Source of the DNA: Streptomyces luomodiensis
GTDB taxonomy: Bacteria > Actinomycetota > Actinomycetes > Streptomycetales > Streptomycetaceae
Assembly: GCF_031679605.1 (NCBI RefSeq)
Contig: NZ_CP117522.1
Location: 2,356,001-2,420,000, forward strand
Length of the DNA stretch: 64,000 bases
Reading direction: 5' to 3'
Shown here piece after piece: positions 25,761 to 34,548 of this stretch (position 1 is its first letter; each line of letters starts with the position of its first letter). Both the position numbers and the translations under genes were made by a program. Under the pieces are notes generated by a model. The model made no database searches and had not been told where the DNA came from. It was given only the letters and a program-made list of their open reading frames with translations.

Positions 25761-26507
25761 TCAGCGGACGCGGCGCTCGTGGCCTCCGATGTCGTGCCCC
25801 ACGCCCGGCCGGCCGTCGCCCGCGTCGCCCCCGTCGTTCTCCGGGTGGCCGCCCGCGTCGTCCTCCGGGTGCCACAGCGGATGCTCATGGGCCGCCCACG
25901 CCCGCTCGACGCTGCCGGTGCGCATACCGCGCCGGGCCTCCGGATCGGCGAGCGCCTTGCCGATGTGGCCGAGCAGGACGACGCCGACCGCCAGCGCCAG
26001 CCAGTCGTGGACGAAGGTGGCACTGGTGCGCCACATCAGCGGGGCCAGTCCGGTGAACCACATCAGCAGCCCGGTGCCCGCCATCACCAGCACCGCGCCC
26101 GCGAGGTACCCGGCGTAGAGCTTCTGCCCCGCGTTGAACTTGCCCGCGGGCCGCTCCGCACGGCGGTGGTCGCGCCGCAGCGCCGCGCGCAGCCAGCGGC
26201 GGTCGTGCGGGCCGAACCGGTTGAGGCGGGTGAGGTCGGCGCGGAAGGCGCGGGAGGCGAGCCCGAGCAGGGCCGGGAGGGGCGTCAGGATGCCGGACCA
26301 CTCGTGGACGGTGACCACGAGCGCGCGCCGGCCCACGAGTTCGGCCAGCTGGGGCAGGTACAGACAGGCCGCGCTCAGCACGCACGCCCCCAGCAGGGCG
26401 GCCGTGGTGCGGTGGATCCAGCGCTCGGCGGGGCTGAACCGGAGCACCCGGGCCCCGGACGGCGATCGGGACCCGGACCGGTCGCCGTGCTCAGGCGGTG
26501 GGGTCAT
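25761..26507 (-). CDS. Cytochrome b (formate dehydrogenase gamma/b561-type) membrane subunit
   Basis: A 248-residue membrane protein with about four helices and His pairs suited to haem b: RWIHRTTAALLGACVL, LVVTVHEWSGILTPL, FVHDWLALAVGVVLLGHIGK. Its start at 26507 overlaps the upstream molybdoenzyme gene by 17 bases, so the two form one unit. It should carry electrons between the quinone pool and the exported molybdoenzyme. The C-terminus is hydrophilic and rich in His, Gly and Asp (last ~45 residues). Confidence 0.83.
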   Translation of the reverse strand: MTPPPEHGDRSGSRSPSGARVLRFSPAERWIHRTTAALLGACVLSAACLYLPQLAELVGRRALVVTVHEWSGILTPLPALLGLASRAFRADLTRLNRFGPHDRRWLRAALRRDHRRAERPAGKFNAGQKLYAGYLAGAVLVMAGTGLLMWFTGLAPLMWRTSATFVHDWLALAVGVVLLGHIGKALADPEARRGMRTGSVERAWAAHEHPLWHPEDDAGGHPENDGGDAGDGRPGVGHDIGGHERRVR

Positions 26508-27225
26508 CGTCACGCCCGTTCGACCTGCCGACCCAGGCGTCGACGTCATAGCCCCGGTCCTCCCAGTAGCCGGGCCGCACCTCATCGGTGACGGTGATAC
26601 CGGAGAGCCACTTCGCCGACTTGTAGAAGTACATGGGCGCCACATACAGCCGCACCGGCCCGCCGTGCGCGTGCCCGAGCGGCTCGTCCCGCAGCTTCAG
26701 CGCGACCAGCACATCCGGGCGCCGGGCCTGGTCGAGCGTCAGGCTCTCGGTGTACGCGCCGTCGAAGCAGGTGAAGCGGACGGCCGTGCCCCGCGGGCGC
26801 ACCCCGGCCGCGTCGAGCAGCGCCGACAGCCGCACCCCCTCGAACGGGGTCTCGCGCACCCGCCAGCCGGTGACGCACTGGACGTCGCGGACCAGACGGG
26901 TCTGCGGGAGCGCGCGCAGATCGGCGAGGCGGTACTCGGCGGGCTTGTCGACGAGCCCGTCGACGGTGAGGCGGTAGCTGTCGGCGTTCTTGTGGGGCAC
27001 GGAGGAGGTGACGGAGTAGTAGCGGAATCCTCCGCCGTTGGGGAGGAGGCCGGTCACCCCCGTCGGGTCCTTGTCGGCCACCGCGCCCAGCGCGGTCTCC
27101 AGCCGGTCCTGCAACCAGGGCGCCGCGGCCATCGCGCCCGCGCCGAGGCCGAGCATGCCGAGAACGAGGCGCCGGCCGACGGGGGCGCCCCGGCCGTCGG
27201 CTCCGGCACCGGTGTTGGGGTCCAT
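26491..27225 (-). CDS. Tat-exported molybdopterin oxidoreductase, sulfite oxidase/MsrP fold
   Basis: A 244-residue protein. The N-terminus has a twin-arginine signal (R18-R19 then LVLGMLGLGAGAMAAA). The sulfite-oxidase fold shows Cys117 in DVQCVTGWRV as the Mo ligand, then FEGVRLSALLDAAGV and GHAHGGPVRLYVAPMYFYKS. This resembles the MsrP/YedY family, with the following cytochrome b gene playing the part of MsrQ. In that case it might reduce oxidised methionines of exported proteins; other S- or N-oxides are possible. It is divergent in function from the cytoplasmic molybdenum hydroxylase nearby. Confidence 0.88.
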   Translation of the reverse strand: MDPNTGAGADGRGAPVGRRLVLGMLGLGAGAMAAAPWLQDRLETALGAVADKDPTGVTGLLPNGGGFRYYSVTSSVPHKNADSYRLTVDGLVDKPAEYRLADLRALPQTRLVRDVQCVTGWRVRETPFEGVRLSALLDAAGVRPRGTAVRFTCFDGAYTESLTLDQARRPDVLVALKLRDEPLGHAHGGPVRLYVAPMYFYKSAKWLSGITVTDEVRPGYWEDRGYDVDAWVGRSNGRDDDPTA

Positions 27226-27306
27226 GGACCGATGAGAGCACCGGGCGGGGGCGACGCGCCATCTCCGCCGGGGATTCGTCAGCGTTCCGTAAGACTCCGT
27301 CGTCGC

Positions 27307-28119
27307 CTACGAGGCGTCGAGCGAGGCGAGCAGTGCGAGGGCGTCGGCCGAGGGGCTGCCGGGAGCCGCGTGCAGGAGCAGCGTCTCCAGTCCGTCGGAG
27401 CCGGCCACCTGGAACTTCTCGACCAGCAGTTCCACCGGGCCGATCGTGGGGTGCCGGATGCGGAAGGTGGTGTCGCGGGCGGTGCGCACGTCGTGGCGTG
27501 CCCACAGCACGCGGAACCGCTCGCTCTTGACGGAGAGCTCACCGATCAGGGTGTGCAGACGCGCGTCGTCGGTCTCGGTGCCGATCTGGGCGCGCAGGTG
27601 CGCCACGGCGGTGGCCGTGTACCGCTCCCAGTCGTCGTGGTAGTCGTGTGCCGCCTGCTCGGTGAAGAGCGTCCGCAGCCGGTTCGTCCCCGGCTCCATG
27701 TCCGGCGCCAGGGCTCGGGCCAGCCGATTGGCGGCCAGCACGTCGCTGTACTTGTTGAACACCATGGCGGGCACGTTGAGGGTCCGCAGCAGCAGGCCAA
27801 GGCTCTCGGGTACGCGCGCGTCCGCCCGGTCCGGGCGGCGGCTCGGCTTCGGACCGGCCAGCGACATCAGATAGGCCGTGCCTTCCGCGTCCAGCTGGAG
27901 CACATCGGCCAGGGCGTGGCTGACCTGGGCCGAGGGGTTGCGGTCGCGGCCCTGTTCCAGGCGCAGGTAGTACTCGACGCTGATCCCGGCCAGCATCGCC
28001 ACTTCCTCGCGGCGCAGACCCGGCACCCGGCGCGGCCCGTGGCCGGCCGGCAGGCCCGCCTCCGCCGGTGTGACGAGTTCGCGACGGGCCCGCAGGAAGT
28101 CTCCGAGAGCGTTGTCCAC
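27307..28119 (-). CDS. XRE-family regulator with MmyB-like ligand-binding domain
   Basis: A 270-residue regulator. The N-terminal HTH (about 30-85) reads VPGLRREEVAMLAGISVEYY then LEQGRDRNPSAQV. The C-terminal MmyB-like domain (about 105-265) begins LLLRTLNVPAMVFNKYSDVL and contains LWARHDVR. This family often regulates a neighbouring SDR or oxidoreductase, and the divergent gene is an SDR. Start ATG at 28119 gives the standard family N-terminus. Confidence 0.9.
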   Translation of the reverse strand: MDNALGDFLRARRELVTPAEAGLPAGHGPRRVPGLRREEVAMLAGISVEYYLRLEQGRDRNPSAQVSHALADVLQLDAEGTAYLMSLAGPKPSRRPDRADARVPESLGLLLRTLNVPAMVFNKYSDVLAANRLARALAPDMEPGTNRLRTLFTEQAAHDYHDDWERYTATAVAHLRAQIGTETDDARLHTLIGELSVKSERFRVLWARHDVRTARDTTFRIRHPTIGPVELLVEKFQVAGSDGLETLLLHAAPGSPSADALALLASLDAS

Positions 28120-28219
28120 CCGTTCAGCCTAGGCGGCCGCGACTCCCCGTGGGTGTCCCCGCCACTACCAGGAACAGCGGGAACTGGGACCCGGCGTGCG
28201 CCCGGGTGACAGTGACGGC

Positions 28220-29074
28220 ATGACGAAGACATGGTTCATCACGGGGGTCAACAGCGGGATCGGCCGGGAGCTGGCGGAGCAGCTCCTCGCGCGCGGCGAC
28301 CGCGTCGCGGGAACGGTCAGGCGGCAAGGATCGGTCGATGACCTGCGGGACACGTACGGCGACCGGTTCTGGCTCGGCCACCTCGACATCACCGACCTGG
28401 CGCGGGTGCGGGAGGTCGTCGACGCCGCCTTCGGCGAGCTGGGCCGTATCGATGTCGTCGTGATCAACGCGGGCTACGGGCTGTTCGGCGCTGCCGAGGA
28501 ATGCACCGACGAGCAGATGGTCCACCAGATCACCACCAACCTGATCGGCTCGATCCAGACGGCGCGGGCGGCGCTGCCGCATCTGCGCGCACAGGGCGGC
28601 GGCCGGATCATCCAGATCTCGTCGGTCGCCGGTCTCGCCGCGCACCCTGGTGCCTCGCTCTACCACGCGGGCAAGTGGGGCGTCGAAGGGTTCATGGAGG
28701 CCCTCGCCGGTGAGGTGGCTCCGTTCGGCATCGAGGTGACGCTGGTCGAGCCCGGTGGTGCGCGGACCTCCTTCGCCGGCAGCAGCCTGCGGCTGGGCCG
28801 GCCGCTGGCCGCTTACGACGGCACACCGGCCGCCGCGGTGCGCGTCTTCAAGGACACCGCCGTCCCGCTCCCCGGCGATCCGGCCAAGGTCGCCGCGAAG
28901 GTCATCGACAGCGCCGCCCAGCGGCCCGCGCCGATGCGGCTGGTGCTGGGCAGCGACTCCTACCAGGGCGCCACCGCCGCGCTGCGCAACCGTCTCGCCC
29001 ACATCGAACCGCAGCGGGCCGGCGCCGCCGAGACCGACGCGGACACCGACACGACCACCGACGCGACCACCTGA
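28220..29074 (+). CDS. SDR-family oxidoreductase
   Basis: A 284-residue classical SDR. Nucleotide motif TGVNSGIGRELAE, INAGYG, and active site SSVAGLAAHPGASLYHAGK with intact YxxxK. This type (GGARTSFAG further on) is common in actinobacteria as the partner of MmyB-type regulators. ATG at 28220 is preferred because the preceding 24 bases code for nothing conserved. The C-terminus ends in a Thr/Asp repeat (DADTDTTTDATT). Probably induced through the divergent regulator. Confidence 0.9.
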   Translation: MTKTWFITGVNSGIGRELAEQLLARGDRVAGTVRRQGSVDDLRDTYGDRFWLGHLDITDLARVREVVDAAFGELGRIDVVVINAGYGLFGAAEECTDEQMVHQITTNLIGSIQTARAALPHLRAQGGGRIIQISSVAGLAAHPGASLYHAGKWGVEGFMEALAGEVAPFGIEVTLVEPGGARTSFAGSSLRLGRPLAAYDGTPAAAVRVFKDTAVPLPGDPAKVAAKVIDSAAQRPAPMRLVLGSDSYQGATAALRNRLAHIEPQRAGAAETDADTDTTTDATT

Positions 29075-29275
29075 GCGATCCCGCCGCCACCGGCCGGGTC
29101 CCCGCCTGCCCCGCATACCAGACGTCAGTCCTCACCCTGGTGTTCAACGACACCACCGGCATCGTCGACGACCCCGACGGTTCCGGTCGGGCCGCCTGGA
29201 ACGGCGTCGCCCCGGGCCGCCGGTGACCCGGCGGCCCGACCCGGCGCGCACCGGGGCCCCATCGCGTCGGCCTGG

Positions 29276-29309
29276 CCGTCCGCCGGAGGTCACCGTCCGC
29301 CGGAGGTCA
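29276..29309. repeat. Perfect 17-bp tandem duplication at the 3' end of the FAD dehydrogenase gene
   Basis: CCGTCCGCCGGAGGTCA occurs twice (29276-29292, 29293-29309). The second copy contains the stop codon of the leftward gene. The rest of the 232-bp convergent gap (29075-29306) has no supported gene. Confidence 0.7.
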
Positions 29310-30962
29310 GGACACCGCCTTGGCCGCCGCGCGGCCCGCCGTGCGGCCCGAGAAGAGGCAGCCGCCCAGGAAGGTGCCCTCCAGGGAGCGGTAGCCGTGC
29401 ACGCCCCCGCCGCCGAAGCCCGCCGCCTCGCCGGCCGCGTAGACGCCGGGCAGCGGTTCGCCGCCCTCGGTCAGGACGCGGGAGGAGAGGTCCGTCTCCA
29501 GGCCGCCGAGCGTCTTGCGGGTCAGGATGTGCAGGCGCACGGCGATCAGCGGACCCGCCTTGGGGTCGAGGATGCGGTGCGGGGCGGCGGTGCGGATCAG
29601 CCGGTCGCCCAGATAGTTGCGGGTGCCGCGCAGGGCGGTCACCTGGAGGTCCTTGGTGTAGGGGTTGGCGATCTCGCGGTCCCGGGCGACGATCTCCCGC
29701 CGCAGCCCGGCCTCGTCGATGAGCGGCTCCTTGGTGAGCTCGTTCATCCGCCGGACCAGCGCCGTCAGCGACCGCTCCACGATGAAGTCCGCGCCGTGGT
29801 CCATGAACGCCTGGACCGGGCCCGGGACGCCGGCCCGCGCACGGCCGATCACCTCGCGGACGCTCTTGCCGGTGAGGTCCGGGTTCTGTTCGGAGCCGGA
29901 GAGCGCGAACTCCTTCTCGATGATCTTCCGGGTGAGCACGAACCAGGTGTGGTCGTAGCCGGTCCGCATGATGTGCTCGAGCGTGCCGAGGGTGTCGAAG
30001 CCGGGGAAGAGCGGCACCGGCAGCCGCCTGCCACGGGCGTCGAACCACAGCGAGGACGGGCCGGGCAGGATGCGGATGCCGTGCCGGGGCCAGATCGGGT
30101 TCCAGTTCTCGATGCCCTCGGTGTAGTGCCACATCCGGTCGCGGTTGATGATCCGTCCGCCGGCCGCCTCGGCGATGCCGAGCATCTTGCCGTCCACATG
30201 GGCCGGAACCCCGGAGATCATCCGCTCGGGCGGGGAGCCGAGCCGCTCGGGCCAGTTGGCGCGGACGAGGTCGTGGTTGCCGCCGATGCCGCCGGAGGTG
30301 ACGATCACGGCTTGGGCGCGCAGTTCGAAGGCGCCGGTGACCTCGCGGCTGCTGGCGGTGCCGCGCTCGGCACGGCTGGGCTCCAGGATGTCGCCGGTGA
30401 CCGTGTCGACCGTGCCCGCGCTGCGGCCCAGCCCCGTCACCCGGTGCCGGAAGCGCAGGTCGACCAGGCCGCGGGCGGCGGCCGCGCGCACCCGCCGCTC
30501 GAAGGGGGCGACGACGCCGGGGCCGGTGCCCCAGGTGATGTGGAAGCGGGGCACGGAGTTGCCGTGCCCGGTCGCGTCGTAGCCGCCGCGTTCGGCCCAG
30601 CCGACGAGCGGGAACAGCCGCAGCCCCTGGGCGTGCAGCCAGGACCGCTTCTCGCCCGCCGCGAAGTCCACGTACGCCTCGGCCCAGCGGCGCGGCCAGT
30701 GGTCCTCCTCGCGGTCGAACCCGGCCGTGCCCAGCCAGTCCTGCCAGGCGAGGTCGCGGCTGTCGCGGATGCGCAGGCGGCGCTGCTCGGGTGAGTCGAC
30801 GAGGAAGAGTCCGCCGAAGGACCAGTGGGCCTGGCCGCCGAGCGACTGCTCGGGCTCCTGGTCGAGCAGGATCACCTTGCGGCCGGCGTCGGCCAGTTCG
30901 GCGGTGGCCGCGAGGCCCGCGAGCCCCGCGCCGACCACGATCACATCCGCGTCGTACGCCAT
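29307..30962 (-). CDS. FAD-binding dehydrogenase (KstD/fumarate reductase flavoprotein family)
   Basis: A 551-residue flavoprotein. The N-terminus YDADVIVVGAGLAGLAATAE is the FAD Rossmann motif, and SLGGQAHWSFGGLFLVDSPE is typical of the large actinobacterial FAD-binding dehydrogenases related to 3-ketosteroid 1-dehydrogenases. The C-terminal PLPGVYAAGEAAGFGGGG binds FAD again. ATG at 30962 places the Rossmann fold at the start; the open frame runs further but has no domain. Substrate unknown; no steroid genes are nearby. Confidence 0.88.
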   Translation of the reverse strand: MAYDADVIVVGAGLAGLAATAELADAGRKVILLDQEPEQSLGGQAHWSFGGLFLVDSPEQRRLRIRDSRDLAWQDWLGTAGFDREEDHWPRRWAEAYVDFAAGEKRSWLHAQGLRLFPLVGWAERGGYDATGHGNSVPRFHITWGTGPGVVAPFERRVRAAAARGLVDLRFRHRVTGLGRSAGTVDTVTGDILEPSRAERGTASSREVTGAFELRAQAVIVTSGGIGGNHDLVRANWPERLGSPPERMISGVPAHVDGKMLGIAEAAGGRIINRDRMWHYTEGIENWNPIWPRHGIRILPGPSSLWFDARGRRLPVPLFPGFDTLGTLEHIMRTGYDHTWFVLTRKIIEKEFALSGSEQNPDLTGKSVREVIGRARAGVPGPVQAFMDHGADFIVERSLTALVRRMNELTKEPLIDEAGLRREIVARDREIANPYTKDLQVTALRGTRNYLGDRLIRTAAPHRILDPKAGPLIAVRLHILTRKTLGGLETDLSSRVLTEGGEPLPGVYAAGEAAGFGGGGVHGYRSLEGTFLGGCLFSGRTAGRAAAKAVS

Positions 30963-31059
30963 CGTGTGGTGTCCCGTTCTCGTGAGCCCGCCGACGCCCG
31001 CCGGCGGTGTCGTGACCGCGATCCTGCCTACCGGCCAGTACGGCGTCAACCCGCGGCAT

Positions 31060-31082
31060 GGGAGCGGTTTCCGGCCGCTCCC
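31060..31082. promoter_or_regulatory. Inverted repeat in divergent gap 30963-31194
   Basis: GGGAGCGG (31060-31067) and CCGCTCCC (31075-31082), a perfect eight-base inverted repeat with a seven-base loop, lies between the FAD dehydrogenase and the membrane-anchored protein genes. It may be an operator or a transcript hairpin. Confidence 0.35.
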
Positions 31083-31194
31083 CTGCCCGTCGGCGTGGTG
31101 CCGACGTCGTGGCGAAACTTCAGCGCCGAACAAAAGGGCACAATCGTTCACTGATATTGGACAGGGTTTGGCTGACGGTGCATCATCATCGACC

Positions 31195-31983
31195 ATGGCT
31201 GACAGCTCCGTTGAGCGTTCAGGGCCGACCCCCACCGTGGGACGCCGCGTGGTGAACCCGACCCTCGTCACGCCCGGCCCGCAGCCCGTGGAGGCCGGAC
31301 CGCCCGCGGACGAGGCGCCACAGGTGCTCCGCGGCGAGGTGATCGGGCCCCGGCACGCCCGCCACCGCCCGGTGGACAACCGGCGCAAGGCAGCCGCCGG
31401 GGCGATCCTGCTGTCCGCCACCGGCGCCGCCACCGCGCTCCTGATGTTCCTGGGCAAGGACGCCCGCGAGGCGTCGGCCGCACCCGAGCACAACACCGCC
31501 ACGGCCGCCCCGGACGAGCCGGACAGCCAGGCCGTCCCGTACGCCGAGGCGGCGGTGGGCGACACCCCGCTGCGCGGTGCGCGCGCCGAGAAGTCCGAGC
31601 AGCCCGAGTCGCGGCGGCCCGACACCGCGCAGCCGACGGCCCAGGCCCCGGCCGGCGACTCCACCCCGGCGGCCGGGCCCCGCACCCCCTCGTCCGGCGG
31701 GAACCGCTCCGCCCCGTCCTGGCCGGACCGGGCTTCGCAGGGGTCGGGGCGGTACGACGACTGGCAGGACGCGGCGGAGGCGTTCGACCGCTGGGTCGAG
31801 CAGCAGGCGAGGCAGTACGCCGACGACGGCGGCTCCGGGCCCTACGGGACGGGCCAGGGCGACGGGCGCGGCGGGCAGGGGCACGGCGGCGGCTACGGCG
31901 GCGGCCGCGGGAACGGCTACGGCGGTGGCCACGGGGGCGGGAACGGCCACGGGGGCGGCTACGGCGGTGGCCACCGCCGCTGA
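31195..31983 (+). CDS. Membrane-anchored hypothetical protein with Gly-rich tail
   Basis: A 262-residue protein I do not recognise. Residues 1-62 are hydrophilic, then a single helix (AAAGAILLSATGAATALLMFLG, positions about 66-86), so the N-terminus is probably cytoplasmic and the rest outside. The exterior part is Pro/Ala/Glu-rich and ends in about 50 residues dominated by GGGYGGG/HGGGNG motifs with His. Such tails can be wall-associated or metal-binding. ATG at 31195 is the start nearest the first conserved-looking residues; no good ribosome site is seen. Confidence 0.65.
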   Translation: MADSSVERSGPTPTVGRRVVNPTLVTPGPQPVEAGPPADEAPQVLRGEVIGPRHARHRPVDNRRKAAAGAILLSATGAATALLMFLGKDAREASAAPEHNTATAAPDEPDSQAVPYAEAAVGDTPLRGARAEKSEQPESRRPDTAQPTAQAPAGDSTPAAGPRTPSSGGNRSAPSWPDRASQGSGRYDDWQDAAEAFDRWVEQQARQYADDGGSGPYGTGQGDGRGGQGHGGGYGGGRGNGYGGGHGGGNGHGGGYGGGHRR

Positions 31984-32012
31984 CCGCGTCCGCGATCTGC
32001 TTGTATGGCGGT

Positions 32013-32549
32013 ATGCCTGATCAGGAACCGCGTTCCGCCGACGAACTACTGGACATCGTGGACGAGCGGGACCGCGTGGTGGGCCAGGCCCGACGCGGTG
32101 ACGCCATGGCCCACCGACTCCGGCACCGCTGCGTCTTCATCCAGGCGCGGGACGCCCAGGGCCGGATCTTCGTCCATCGCCGCACCGCCGAGAAGCTGGT
32201 CTTCCCGTCGCTGTACGACATGTTCGTCGGCGGGGTGGTCGGCGCGGGCGAGAGCTACGACGAGGCGGCGCTGCGCGAGGCGGAGGAGGAGCTGGGGGTG
32301 CGGGGGCTGCCCGCGCCCGTGCCGCTGTTCTCCTTCCTCTACGAGACGCCCGAGCACACCTGGTGGAGCCGGATCTACGAGGTGCGCTGCGAGCTGCCGG
32401 TCGATCCGCAGGTCGAGGAGGTCGCCTGGCACACCTTCCTCACCGAGGAGGAGCTGACCCGCCGGCTGCCCGAGTGGGAGTGGGTGCCGGACGGGCGGGA
32501 GGCGTACCGGCGGCTGGTGGAGTGGCGCCGTGAGAGGCTCGAAGCGTGA
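32013..32549 (+). CDS. Nudix hydrolase
   Basis: A 178-residue Nudix protein. The Nudix box GGVVGAGESYDEAALREAEE runs into ELGV and matches Gx5Ex7REUxEExGU, so Mg2+-dependent hydrolysis of a nucleoside-diphosphate-linked compound is expected. N-terminal DELLDIVDERDRVVGQARRG resembles the isopentenyl-diphosphate isomerase-like subgroup, but specificity is uncertain. ATG at 32013 is preferred to TTG at 32001. Its stop overlaps the next start by GTGA. Confidence 0.9.
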   Translation: MPDQEPRSADELLDIVDERDRVVGQARRGDAMAHRLRHRCVFIQARDAQGRIFVHRRTAEKLVFPSLYDMFVGGVVGAGESYDEAALREAEEELGVRGLPAPVPLFSFLYETPEHTWWSRIYEVRCELPVDPQVEEVAWHTFLTEEELTRRLPEWEWVPDGREAYRRLVEWRRERLEA

Positions 32550-33049
32550 CCGAGTCCGCCGAACCCGCCAGATCCGCCGAACCCGCCAAGTCCACCGAGT
32601 CCGCCGAGTGCGGCTCTCCGGAAGCCTCCGGGCCCGCCGATGCGCGTGGCGGCGGTCTGGCCTCCGTCGTCGCGGAGGTGCGGCTGTGGTTCGCGCCCGA
32701 GCGGCTGCGGACGGAGGGCGACACCCCCGACTACCGCTTCTCGCTCGCCAACGAACGGACCTTCCTGGCATGGCTGCGCACCGCGATGGCGCTGGTCGGC
32801 GGCGGATTCGCGGTCGACCAGTTCCTCCCGGAGACGGGCCGGCCGCTGCGGCTGGCCCTGGCCCTCATCCTGCTGGCGGGCGGTGCGATGTGCGCGCTGC
32901 GGGCCATCAACCACTGGATGCGCTGCGAGCGGGCCATGCGACGCGGCGAGGACCTGCCGGTGTCCCGGTTCCCGGTGGTGCTGGCGGTCGCGGTCGGAGT
33001 GGTCGCGCTGCTGATGGTGATCGTGGCCGCCTTCGGGTGGGGCGGGTGA
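32546..33049 (+). CDS. YidH/DUF202 family membrane protein
   Basis: A 167-residue protein with three hydrophobic helices (ALVGGGFAVDQFLP, LALALILLAGGAMCAL, VVLAVAVGVVALLMVIVAAF) preceded by DYRFSLANERTFLAWLRTAM, the DUF202 signature. The N-terminal 40 residues contain a degenerate repeat of SAEPAKSTE type, probably disordered. GTG at 32546 overlaps the Nudix stop. Function of the family is unknown. Confidence 0.87.
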   Translation: MTESAEPARSAEPAKSTESAECGSPEASGPADARGGGLASVVAEVRLWFAPERLRTEGDTPDYRFSLANERTFLAWLRTAMALVGGGFAVDQFLPETGRPLRLALALILLAGGAMCALRAINHWMRCERAMRRGEDLPVSRFPVVLAVAVGVVALLMVIVAAFGWGG

Positions 33050-33067
33050 GCCGGAAGGTGTGAGGCG

Positions 33068-33412
33068 ATGCCCGAGGGGAACAGAACGGACGGAACACGA
33101 ACGCAGGGCCGGGACCGGGACCCAGGGCTCCAGCCGGAGCGGACGCGGCTGGCCTGGCGGCGTACGACGCTGGCGTGCGCGGTGGCCGCCTCGCTCGCGG
33201 GGCGCCAGACCTTGCACGGCGGTGCCGACCCGGCCGCGCTCGTGATCCTGGCCCTGGTGGTGCTGGCCTGGCTGGCCTTCCTGGTGTCGGCTCACCGCCG
33301 TATCCGGGCCATGAACGCGTCACGGCCGCCCGCCCTGTCCCCGCGGGCGGCCGCGGCCGCGGTCACCTGCACCCTCGCCCTGGCCCTCCTGGGAGCGGCC
33401 ACCCTGCGCTGA
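33068..33412 (+). CDS. DUF202 family membrane protein
   Basis: A 114-residue second DUF202 protein with the shortened signature LQPERTRLAWRRTTLACAVA and three helices. It starts 19 bases after the previous gene. Two adjacent DUF202 genes, one of YidH and one of YidG type, are common and suggest a hetero-oligomer. Function unknown. Confidence 0.87.
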   Translation: MPEGNRTDGTRTQGRDRDPGLQPERTRLAWRRTTLACAVAASLAGRQTLHGGADPAALVILALVVLAWLAFLVSAHRRIRAMNASRPPALSPRAAAAAVTCTLALALLGAATLR

Positions 33413-33456
33413 ACCCCACCCAGCGCTTCACCCTCACCCGGGGCCGCCCGGATCGC

Positions 33457-34383
33457 TCAGTCCACCGTGATGGCGATCTTGCCCCGGACGTGGCCCTCCA
33501 TGCTGAGCCGGTGCGCGTCGGCCGTCTTCGGGAGAGGGAAGACCTCGGCGACCTCGACACCGAGGGCGCCGCGCTCGGCGAGGTCGGTGAGGTCCTGGAG
33601 GTCGTCGGGGTCGGGGCGGACGAAGACGTAGTGGCCGCCGAGGCCGAGGACGGCGGGGTCGGCGATGGAGGCCAGGCGGCCGCCGGGGGCGAGGAGTTCG
33701 GGGGAGGCGGTGAGGGCGTCGCCGCCGACCAGGTCGAATACCGCGTCCACCCCGTTCGGGGCGAGGGCGCGGACCCGGTCGGCGAGTCCCTCCCCGTACG
33801 TGGTCGGTTCGGCGCCGAGCGCGCTCAGGTACGCGTGGTTGCGCTCGCTCGCGGTGCCGATCACACGGGCGCCCATGTGCCGGGCCAGCTGGACCGCCAT
33901 CGAGCCGACCCCGCCCGCCGCCGCGTGGACCAGGACGGTGTCCCCCTCACCGGCCTTCAGCGCCCGCGTCAGGGTCTGGTAGGCGGTCAGGCCCGCCAGG
34001 GGGATGCCCGCGGCCTGTGTGAAGGAGAGGTTCCGCGGTTTGCGGGCGAGGGTGCGGATGGGCGCGGCCACGTACTCGGCGCAGGTGCCCCGGGAGAGGA
34101 AGTCCTCCCGTACGTACCCGATCACCTCGTCGCCGGGCTGGAACTCCGTCACCGCCGGACCGGTCCGCTCCACGACCCCGGAGACGTCCCAGCCGGGGAT
34201 GACCGGGAAGACCGCGTCCAGGAAGGGGTCGAGGTAGCCGGCCCGCGTCTTCCAGTCGACGGGGTTCACGGCGGCCGCCTTGACCTTGATCAGCACGGTG
34301 TCGGGGCCGACCTTGGGCTCCGGCCGCTCCCCGTACTCCAGGACCTCGGGGCCGCCGTAGCTGCGGTAGCTGATGGCCTTCAT
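33457..34383 (-). CDS. NADP-dependent quinone oxidoreductase-type MDR protein
   Basis: A 308-residue zinc-free medium-chain reductase: MKAISYRSYGGPEVLEYGER at the start, AGWDVSGVV-type segment PGWDVSGVVERTGP, and VLVHAAAGGVGSMAVQLARH for NADPH. ATG at 34383 has GGAG seven bases upstream; the in-frame ATG 51 bases earlier adds only an Asn/Thr-rich stretch. Divergent from the phosphotransferase gene across an operator-like palindrome, so it may belong to the same regulon. Confidence 0.9.
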   Translation of the reverse strand: MKAISYRSYGGPEVLEYGERPEPKVGPDTVLIKVKAAAVNPVDWKTRAGYLDPFLDAVFPVIPGWDVSGVVERTGPAVTEFQPGDEVIGYVREDFLSRGTCAEYVAAPIRTLARKPRNLSFTQAAGIPLAGLTAYQTLTRALKAGEGDTVLVHAAAGGVGSMAVQLARHMGARVIGTASERNHAYLSALGAEPTTYGEGLADRVRALAPNGVDAVFDLVGGDALTASPELLAPGGRLASIADPAVLGLGGHYVFVRPDPDDLQDLTDLAERGALGVEVAEVFPLPKTADAHRLSMEGHVRGKIAITVD

Positions 34384-34474
34384 GGTGGTACTCCTCGCCT
34401 CTCTCGTGTTGTTCGTGTTGCTCGTGTTCGTCATGGGTCTCGCCCTCTCGCTGTCGCCGAGACCACTGGACTAC

Positions 34475-34492
34475 ATACCGACTGGTCGGCAT
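34475..34492. promoter_or_regulatory. Predicted TetR operator, site A
   Basis: ATACCGACTGGTCGGCAT is an imperfect palindrome (14 of 18 positions symmetric, arms CCGAC/GTCGG) in the divergent gap between the quinone oxidoreductase and the phosphotransferase/acyl-CoA dehydrogenase genes. The same motif recurs at 40042-40059 and 53792-53809. The TetR gene at 36879-37472 is the most likely owner. Confidence 0.7.
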
Positions 34493-34548
34493 CATGTGGT
34501 GGGACGGTCCGCCCGTTTCCCCTACCCGAGTACCGAGGAAGAGGCGCG

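Noticed and set aside
29075..29233. Possible remnant of a coding region (frame with VFNDTTGIVDDP)
   Set aside because: It follows the SDR stop and faintly recalls a GcvT-like segment, but it is too short and lacks any other supporting block.
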